Below are positions 56,727-64,000 of a stretch of 64,000 nucleotides of DNA, one piece after another. The notes below the pieces were generated by a model. It was not told the DNA's origin, ran no database searches, and worked only from the letters and a program-made list of their open reading frames with translations. Each line of letters opens with the position of its first letter. The stretch's first letter is position 1. The position numbers and the translations under genes were made by a program. Where the stretch lies: positions 1,738,133 to 1,802,132 of the forward strand of contig FJOG01000003.1 of assembly GCA_900073065.1 (NCBI GenBank). The letters are read 5' to 3'. The DNA comes from Phialocephala subalpina. Lineage: Eukaryota > Ascomycota > Leotiomycetes > Helotiales > Mollisiaceae.

Positions 56727-58784
56727 AATCGCTGTAGAGGCCCTACGATATTTCGGTTGCTAAAGATCCATTGAAATAGGGACTTTTCTGGCACAGAAAA
56801 TTGTCGAACTGGCTTTGGAGGTCCTTTGCAGCACAGAGAAGCGAGGCAGGAACTTCTATTAGTAGAGACAAACAATCCAATTCCCATCAGGCCTAGTCCT
56901 TTTGACACGATAGTGCATGAGAAGTCTGTTATTTTTCTGTGCCGAAACTTTAAAAGCAGGTATAGCGAACCGGGTAGCCGCAGACTGGCAGATGATGCCG
57001 CATGGAAGAACGAGCTGCAGCTGTCACACCTCGAGTCTTGACGAGCATGCATGTTAAATGCATAAAATCGAACTATCTTGACGAGCAGATTGATGCTCGT
57101 AAAGACATTCCAATAAGGGGCCTGTCATTTGTATACCTGGAGAAGAAGAGTGGAGATTGGTGTCGTTCAGAAGTAGGTGGGGTCATCCATTTCTGACATA
57201 GGTGGGAAAGGGCATTCCAAGAACTGTGTCATTTTCAGGCTCTGCGGCTTGCCCGAAGGTGGATATCACGCTCTGATTTGCCAGGGATACAGGCGGAACC
57301 CCCATTCTTTGACATTGACGTTGGTACCTATTGGCTTCTGATTCGTCGTGTGGCTATCTTCGGCGAACCTCGAAATCCAAAAAGAATAGCGAATTCGATA
57401 TCCTTCCCTTGCAAGAAAGGATGCTTCTGTGATGCAACATGGCGTCTCGATTACCATTAAGATCGTTTTGCGCTTTGGGGCCGCATGCAGAGCTTGCTTG
57501 CAGCTTCGGGCAGAAGACGTAAGCCACAAAGAGGCAGATGATCGTTCTTGAAATGCCGATTTTCGAATCTTGGGCAACGAGGAGAGCAGAAAGGCATTGT
57601 TGGCATGTGCAGGAACCCGTCAGCGTTGTGTATCCTCGAAAAGTGGTCTGACCCCGTCTTCCTAAGATACTTCGTTACTATTCCTGGGATATGATGAAGT
57701 TGCAGAGAATTCCTTTTGCAACCTTCGCATTATCTGGTGGCACGGAGTGCTTACCTCCCCTTCCAACCAGCGAAACAGGAAATAGCCACACAATTGCAAG
57801 ATATGTTGAGGGAGAAGCGGTGTGCTTCTTGGAAGACGCCACTTGTTTGTTCTGATATCCCTCACGAACCCGAAGGGTCGCAAGCCACCCGGGCGTCTGC
57901 AGGATTCCGGCATGAACATCTATAGTACTCTCGAGTATCGTTGATGAATACTCGTAACTCGTTATGTGCTTTGGTAGATGCTTACATCAACTTGACAGAA
58001 ACCTGTAGATTATTGAACATGCAGCAAATAACAGCAGCAAGAAACAGCAGCAAGAAACAGCAGCTCATTGAAAGATCCACGAATGGTTACTGCATGGCTT
58101 GACTTTGCAAATGTATGCGTAAACTGCATGTACCGAGCAACCGCACACCAAGCGAATAACAATACTCTCTCGACTCTGATGTTTCAGAACACAATAGCCC
58201 CTGCTAATTCTGAGCCATCAAGAGCCGCTCTCTAAGGGTGTGGTTGATGAGCTGGCTGCAAGCAAATCCGAAAGACCCTTGACTCCTCCAAATCACCATG
58301 CACCCATAATAGAAAGAAAGCCCCACTCCATCTCAAAACCCATTTCTCGACAACTTTTCTCTCTCTGCTTTGCAAAGAACGTCATCTCATCTACAAGATC
58401 AACTTGAACAGGAGTAATTGCACTTGCAAATTAATATCCTCGAGAGTTTCGTTCCTGTTTCCCAAATCGGAGGTTGTTTTAGCGAGCGCTCCATAAACTT
58501 TTTGGCGTTCGAAGCTCCTTCGTCATCTACACACCACATCGCTCACCAGCAAGCCGTCGACGCCTCGTCGTGGGCAGTTCGTGCATTCGCGATTAGATTT
58601 TACGCCCTGAGCTGGACTCCTCGGCCGAAGATCTTCTGCTGTTCGAAGTCTGTCGTCTGCTTCTCAAGGGTGTCAACGCCACCGATTCTACCCCACCACA
58701 ACCACAACTACCACCACCACCCAGGCGCAGGACGCATTTTGCATACTCACGCCGTCCAGTCAGCATTATTCATTTCTCATAGCA
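56727..58784. other. 2-kb region without a supported gene
   Basis: It lies between the broken ATPase and the zinc-finger gene. The plus frames at 56826-57041 and 57278-57460 and the minus frame at 57662-57919 look partly protein-like but have no recognisable domain or consistent splicing. A tandem repeat occurs at 58031-58063. The last 450 bases are C/T-rich and probably form the leader of the downstream gene. Confidence 0.4.
58031..58063. repeat. Tandem 13-base repeat (ACAGCAGCAAGAA)
   Basis: About two and a half head-to-tail copies of a CAG/CAA-rich 13-base unit occur in intergenic DNA. Confidence 0.8.
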
Positions 58785-59588
58785 ATGGCAGAACGTCTCG
58801 GCTACTGGCTTCACGATGGCGACGACGTACCTGTAGGATTTGGCATCAGTCAGAGGCGAGCAGTGTCCCCCGAGTCCATTTCCGGCCCGCCACCACTCTC
58901 TAAGAAATCCGCAACCAGTCACACTCTCCCCAGCACCAGATCTACTGTTAGCAGTTCGAGCGGCAGTAGACAGAGCTCAGGAAGCGATGTCTCGAGTCGA
59001 AAGTCCTCTACCTCCACTGCCCCATCGACTGCCCCTTCCGAACATGGTCCCGCTCCATGGCACATCCACGTTACGAATACAACCGTTGCTGTCGCGCCCA
59101 TTGCAGCTCGCTATTATCTGCCATGCGACTTTGCGTTTGTAGGATGCACGGTGACTTTCCGTCCAGAGGAATACGGAGCATGGGTTACTCATAGTCTTTC
59201 ACACTTCGAACGTGCCGGACCGCCTCCAAAAGTTATCTGCACATTTTGCGATGATGACGAGGCGACCTTCGAGACGAATGGCGACAGAGTGCTGAATTGG
59301 AGGACACGAATGTTCCATGTGGCAGAACATTTCGAGAATGGGAAGACATACGACGACCTTCGTCCCGACTTTTTCGTTGTCGAACATATGAGGAAGAATG
59401 GTCTGCTGAGTGAAGAAGACTTCAAGCTCGCCATGGAGTTTACGGAAAGACCGAACTGTGACGGTTTAGTACCGGCCGATTTTAAGACGCCGGAGACGCG
59501 CAAGAGGGAGGAGAGGGACAACGCCAACGTACAGGTGTATGATCAGAGGAAGGAAGATCGTCAGCGACGAAAGAATGGCCGCAGATAA
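58785..59588 (+). CDS. C2H2-like zinc-finger protein, 267 aa, single exon
   Basis: This is an intronless gene of 268 codons. Residues 20-90 are Ser/Thr/Pro-rich and disordered. Two zinc-finger-like units follow: CDFAFVGC with a downstream His pair in THSLSHFERA (about 112-150), and CTFCDDD with a His pair in RMFHVAEHF (about 157-190). The spacing is longer than in classic C2H2 fingers, as in many fungal-specific finger proteins. The C-terminus is charged (KREERDNANVQVYDQRKEDRQRRKNGRR) and could serve as a nuclear signal. I do not recognise a named factor. The downstream frame at 59539-60054 overlaps its end and is not supported. Confidence 0.8.
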   Translation: MAERLGYWLHDGDDVPVGFGISQRRAVSPESISGPPPLSKKSATSHTLPSTRSTVSSSSGSRQSSGSDVSSRKSSTSTAPSTAPSEHGPAPWHIHVTNTTVAVAPIAARYYLPCDFAFVGCTVTFRPEEYGAWVTHSLSHFERAGPPPKVICTFCDDDEATFETNGDRVLNWRTRMFHVAEHFENGKTYDDLRPDFFVVEHMRKNGLLSEEDFKLAMEFTERPNCDGLVPADFKTPETRKREERDNANVQVYDQRKEDRQRRKNGRR

Positions 59589-61456
59589 GGACTGCTGGAG
59601 ACTCATAGACCGCCCTTCCAATTTTGATATCGATAGATACATCAACAACTGCTATGGCGTGCGGCAAGACTCTGGGGTCAGTCTCATCTGCCGACCCGAA
59701 CGCGACGACAGGTACGAAACCTTACGACAATTTCGTCCACTTCTTGGACATGACCGAGCATTTATATTATATCCAGAGGCCATTTCACGTGGAACTGGAA
59801 TTTCGCCGAGGCTGTGGCGACTGTATCGGGGTCGCCGCTGCTGTTGTATTCAATCCCCTCAATTTTTTTTCGTCGTACTTATATTCTCGTTTGCTCAGAC
59901 ATTTTTATGCATATCGAAAACCAGGAACGTGGTTAGGCGTCAGGTACGGAGTCAGTACCGAGAGGGTGGCGCTGGTGGGCTGAACCGTTCCCCTCTCGTA
60001 TCTGCCTCGCTGTCAGATCGGCGTGATGTTCACACCTGGAAGTATGATTTGTAATGATGAGTTGATGACTCGGTATTCTACTTTGACTTAGTTCTGGCTT
60101 GTTATTTTGTTGAGGATGGATTTTCTTATACCCTGTTGTGTTGAATGTTTGGCATTGTACGGAGTATTGTATTTATCTGGATGGACAGTTCGACATCTTT
60201 AGATTTATGGTCTTCAAGATTCTTAGGCAGGAGACTAGGCATTCTCTGAGTTGTTAGTATTGTTATGGATCAAAAGTTCTCCACTTTATGTATTTTAGCA
60301 CCCTGCTTGCCTGAGTGTGAGCATGAGTGATGGGGTGTTAGTAAAGCAGCCAAGTGTCCGATACTTACCTAACCTTTTCATCTTTCCACCACATCAAGCT
60401 TCGAGATATCTTATATAGGGACCGAATACGGAGAAAGCCATTTCTGCTGTCGTACTTCCTCATTCGAAATCATTGTTCCTGCTGCCCGATCGGGCAATTG
60501 TGCACCTATCAAGCAATCACAGCAGCGCACGACCCTTAACGTCAGGCACAACAGACCTTTATGCTACCCAACCTCAAACACCCATTAACAGAATCTTCCC
60601 TACTAACAAAATCTACAGGATACAAATGACCTGAATGAAACCCATTGTCCTTCCAAAATAAGGGTAGCAACGCGGCCACTCAGCTTCAAATTTTTTGCCA
60701 CCTGACCTTCATCCAAACAAAAGTCCTGAAGCACCTACTACTCGAGAGGATTCAGCTTCCCCACATGACTGCAGAAATCCCTAGTCACAGGCAAGACCAA
60801 GCAAGATGATAGAATGTTTTCTATTCGGCGTGCCCATGAGCCGTTCTCAACCACTGGTACCCATTCGCCTCTGTGGTGCAGGCACAGCCTCGCGGGAGAC
60901 TTAGACCAACGAAACATCTCGAAAAGATCTCAAACTTCCGGCAAAAGGAATGTCGGTGTGGGACGCCCTTCTGGAAAGTTCTCTGCATGCAAGAGAATGT
61001 TCGAAAGTGCCTGGGTCATTGGTTGTCACTCGCGAAGGCGAACGTGGGGAGATGGACAGCCTCGTCCGAATATCGTGAAACGGTGAAACCTCCCCACATC
61101 TACCAATGCAAAAACACCCGATAGGGCGTTCTCGCTTTGTGGGAGTTTGAGTGCCCTATACTCGGCTTGGTGGGAGTGAGGATTTGTGAGGGTAAGGTAA
61201 GATAATCATGTGCGGAGAGGAGGTTGTCATGCAATGCCACGTCTCTGGGAGTCAGTTGGTAAGGCTGCTTGCAGGAGGGTGTTTCGAACTTTCGAGTTGA
61301 GATACAACATCCAAGTGGAGACAATATTTGCTTATGATTCAACTTATAGGTTATGATCTCATGCTGAATACAGTAACATCTTTCCCAATGCGTAATCCTC
61401 TATTACTATCGGTCAATGGTTCGTATTTACTTAGGATGTAATCTTCTTAATCTTCT
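59589..61456. other. 1.9-kb intergenic convergent region
   Basis: It contains the 3' flanks of the zinc-finger gene and of the subtilase gene, which converge. Open frames at 59624-59983 and 60814-61124 have no family features. No gene is supported. Confidence 0.45.
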
Positions 61457-64000
61457 CTATAAAAAAAAGTTTGTTATCATCGGCAACATTCTCGCCTGGT
61501 TGCCATCATGAGTGCTGAGCGGTTTCCACGGCTCGATTAAGTTGTAGACGCCGGTCGTGCTCCTTTCGGTCATGCATTGAAACAGAATCCTCTCCATGAA
61601 GTACTTTTTCTTCAGGTCTCGCGCTCGTTTAACTGGGTATCTTCCTTTCTGGGTGGCATACTCCAAGATCAATGCAGCTACTCCAGCTGCGATAGGCGTT
61701 GAGCAAGATGTTCCATCCTCCCTTTTTGTTGTTTTCTCGTCATTCAAATGTAACGGCCACGCACCCTCGACGTCTTCACCGATAGTACTGAAATCGTTTT
61801 CACCTTCCTTGCCGCGCCTACAGAAGGTTGAACGCTCAGTACGCGCTTTGTTGGAGTAGATGCAGATGACCTCTGGAAGACGAGCGGGAAAGCCGACTTC
61901 AGGATCGTTGTTGTTGGATGCTGCTGCAAAGAAAAGGATTTTGTTTGAGTGATCATCGATCGCCTCCGCAATCTCGTCATTTCTGTTCGGAAACGCGAAG
62001 GGCATGACAATGATATTGGCTTTCCACTTGTCTGCTGCGTAGTTGATCCCCTACAAATGTATAGTCAGTGGCACAAAAATGCAAGCGGAGATGAGTGTCG
62101 AGATACCTGTGCAATCCAGCCACCTGTTTCCTTATCTTCTTTTCTTTCCTTCCAGAATTTTCCACAGAATATCTTCGTTCGTGGTGTCGTTCTTGTCAGT
62201 AAATATGATATGTGGGTACCATGTCCAACACCGTCACAAATTTCCGAAGAATCTTTGACAAAGTCCCAACGGCTCTCGATCTTGCCTTGTAATAGAGGAT
62301 GACATGTATCAATACCAGTATCAAGAATAGCAATTCAGATAGGCTTGCCGATTGTGACTGACTCCATCAATTTGTAAGTTTCACTTTCAAGACGTTTGAA
62401 CCATTCATCTGAAGCCGTATTACTTGAAAGTGCGTGTCAGGAACTCGTTGCAATTTCCGATATGGGCTTTTCAACTTACATTGGCGGAGACGGCTGGATC
62501 GCCTTGGTCTCAGGCTCTGTTTCTAGAATAGCGTTATATGGTGATGAAGCCCCGGATAGTTCGTTGTCGAGATCTTCTAGCGTGGCTCGGGGGCCCAACA
62601 TTGACAAAAGATATTGTTCAAGGGGATCCACGATCCTCTTATATATTTCCCATAGCAGGAGATGGGGAGAATCTGCTTCATGGCATGTGTATGTTTCCGT
62701 ATTCAAGCATGCAGCCATTGAATCGATGAAAGGGCCTCTTCCCCTTAAGTGGTGGTCTAAATCCTTGAGGGTCTGTAGTATCCGCGCAGCTTTTGACAGA
62801 TCCGAAGGCAGGTCTTGAGCAAGTGCTGGAGAGAACCTGGTATTTTGCAGCTCAAGTTCCAGTAAAAACCTCGCAAGTGTGACCATATCGGGCATTGGAT
62901 GATAATCATCGCGAAGTTTGGCAGGTCGCGTTCGGCTCTCTGCTATCATCCAGTAGGCCGAAAGATATGGCTGTCTGAAATTGAACGACCGAGTACCATT
63001 CTCGTTAAACTTAAAGAACGAGATGTCTTCGCTATCCCAGTACGGTTGCAGCCGGGGACCATCAAGCAGTAGCATGAATGAATACATCAAAATTACCGCT
63101 AGGATTCTTCTTTCCCTCCTCTAAAGAATAATCCTGTCTTCAAGAAGCTTTTGAAGTGTGATACAGCTACCGGGTTTAAGAAAAGACACAGAATCGAGGC
63201 AGAATCCTGCCGTGACATCTGAAAAGGTGGCCGGAGTGGCGAATATCCTGAGCTTCATGCCGCGTATGCCATCAAAGAGACTTTGATATAAGTGCTCCAG
63301 CTTTTTCTTTTGGGAAAGCGCAGAACTTCTAAGCCTTAGCACATGGCGGCGTTTTCAAATTTGTTTGGCGCTTACATCTCGGGCTGGGTTCGGGCATTGC
63401 GGTGTGGGGGAGCCAAACCGTGTTGTAGAAGGGGGTCAAATTCTCCCAAATCGCCTTCCACACGTGTCCAACCAGACTGCAGACAGAGCATAACGTTCAT
63501 GCAACTCCCTAGCATATCATCATAGGTTTTCCCACATGAGCACGGCCAGTATCTGCATAGCAACGTGTGGAGCTCGATACTGCGTTGTTGTCGCGGCAAT
63601 CTGACCAGAAAGTCGTTCAGCGAGTATCGCATCACGTGTTGCTGTGTGGGGTTCGAAGGAACTGGACGCAGTTCGCTCTGTGGGTTTTGTTGCCAAAGAA
63701 AATCGTTGAGAGCCGATACCTGCTGGGACGTTGAGAGGCATGCATCATTGGAAATTTCCTATATGATGGGGTGGTTCGGAAAAGGTGTCTGTCGACTTTT
63801 TGGGATCTCCAGCACGAATATTCGAAAATCCTCCAAGCTGAAAAGTTCTGCTGTGCAATTCTACGCAATGACGAATATCAGAATTGGAATTTTGAGGTTC
63901 GAAAAGAGTTACTTACGTCCGAATTAGAAATTAATGCTCCCAGGTTTGCTGTCTTCATGGCACGCTGAAGGTGATTTCGGTGAATTGTTTGTTCCAAACA
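61457..64000 (-). pseudogene. DUF7580-like/subtilisin (S8) protein gene with in-frame stops, 5' end beyond window
   Basis: This encodes an N-terminal helical region followed by a subtilisin-like serine protease. I read exons 61457-62050, 62107-62422, 62480-63334 and from 63376 upward, with an upstream exon near 63917-64000. The N-terminal part has ELHTLLCRYWPCSCGK and RRERRILAVILMYSFMLLLDGP, patterns seen in fungal DUF7580 proteins. The catalytic triad is visible: Asp in IAILDTGID, His in GHGTHISYLL and Ser in GTSCSTPIAAGVAAL. Three stops interrupt otherwise continuous frames: TGA at 62335-62337 just before the Asp motif, TAG at 63121-63123 before RRERRILA, and TAG at 63759-63761. All are one C-to-T step from Arg or Gln codons. 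The last one could instead lie in an unrecognised intron. It is likely a decayed copy. Confidence 0.75.

Noticed and set aside
59539..60054. 171-codon plus-strand open frame overlapping the zinc-finger gene end
   Set aside because: Different frame, no domain, and it runs into the 3' flank of the zinc-finger gene.
1..64000. CRISPR arrays, bacterial operons, ribosomal RNA genes
   Set aside because: No direct-repeat arrays with spacers, no Shine-Dalgarno-led operons and no rRNA-like blocks were seen; the spliced genes are eukaryotic.
1..64000. tRNA genes
   Set aside because: I looked for the B-box GGTTCGAAT-type sequence with a matching acceptor stem and found none I could fold convincingly; a covariance search would be decisive.

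Overview
The window looks like nuclear DNA from a filamentous ascomycete (Pezizomycotina; Leotiomycetes would fit, but the order is a guess). Nearly every gene is split by short introns of about 45-110 bases with GTRNGT donors, CTAAC-type branch points and AG acceptors. Genes lie on both strands without operons, and the proteins are typical of fungi (KRE6-type glucan synthesis protein, Ssn6 corepressor, heme-thiolate peroxidase, Mnn10/11-type mannosyltransferase, DUF7025-type AAA ATPase). I rebuilt the gene models by hand from splice signals and reading-frame phase. Almost all exon sets sum to a whole number of codons, and the exceptions are reported as findings.

Layout. 0.2-2.0 kb: MFS hexose transporter (+). 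2.6-3.6 kb: secreted heme-thiolate peroxidase (-). 5.4-7.5 kb: KRE6/SKN1 GH16-like protein (-). 10.3-11.3 kb: small conserved protein and a tiny ORF (-). 11.7-13.2 kb: ribosomal protein L3 (-). 13.8-16.8 kb: Ssn6/Cyc8 TPR corepressor (-), followed by a 3.6-kb stretch without genes. 20.4-21.5 kb: TMEM115/rhomboid-like Golgi protein (-). 22.4-24.4 kb: Sif2/TBL1-like LisH-WD40 protein (+). 24.4-27.2 kb: decayed coding sequence. 27.3-29.6 kb: Hsp70-like ATPase (-). 30.3-31.6 kb: RCC1-like protein (+). 31.8-32.9 kb: proteasome alpha-2 (-), divergent from a RING-CH membrane protein at 33.3-34.4 kb (+). 34.9-36.4 kb: mannose-6-phosphate isomerase (-), divergent from a GT34 mannosyltransferase at 37.2-38.2 kb (+). 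39.0-40.8 kb: sphingosine-1-phosphate lyase (+). 41.0-42.3 kb: SGNH-like membrane protein (-). 43.6-45.1 kb: pyruvate dehydrogenase kinase (+). 45.6-47.6 kb: 2EXR-like protein with a Thr-rich N-terminus (-). 47.6-49.1 kb: AT-rich gap. 49.1-50.8 kb: coiled-coil protein (+).

The right end (51-64 kb) differs. It holds a DUF7708/STAND-type protein (-), a DUF7025-AAA+ ATPase interrupted by frameshifts (+), about 2 kb of unassigned DNA, a C2H2-like zinc-finger protein (+), and a DUF7580-like/subtilisin protein with in-frame stops (-) that runs off the window. These architectures recur in fungal NLR and allorecognition-type repertoires, so I read this end as a fast-evolving accessory segment next to a housekeeping block.

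The housekeeping genes fall into themes without being clustered by pathway: wall and mannan building (PMI supplies mannose-6-P for GDP-mannose, GT34 mannosyltransferase, KRE6), protein turnover (proteasome alpha-2, RING-CH, Hsp70-like), transcriptional repression (Ssn6, Sif2-like) and carbon use (transporter, PDK). The most checkable oddities are a 2-base frameshift and an 8-base exon in PMI, a 4-base exon and two GC-AG introns in the broken AAA ATPase, and three in-frame stops in the subtilase gene.
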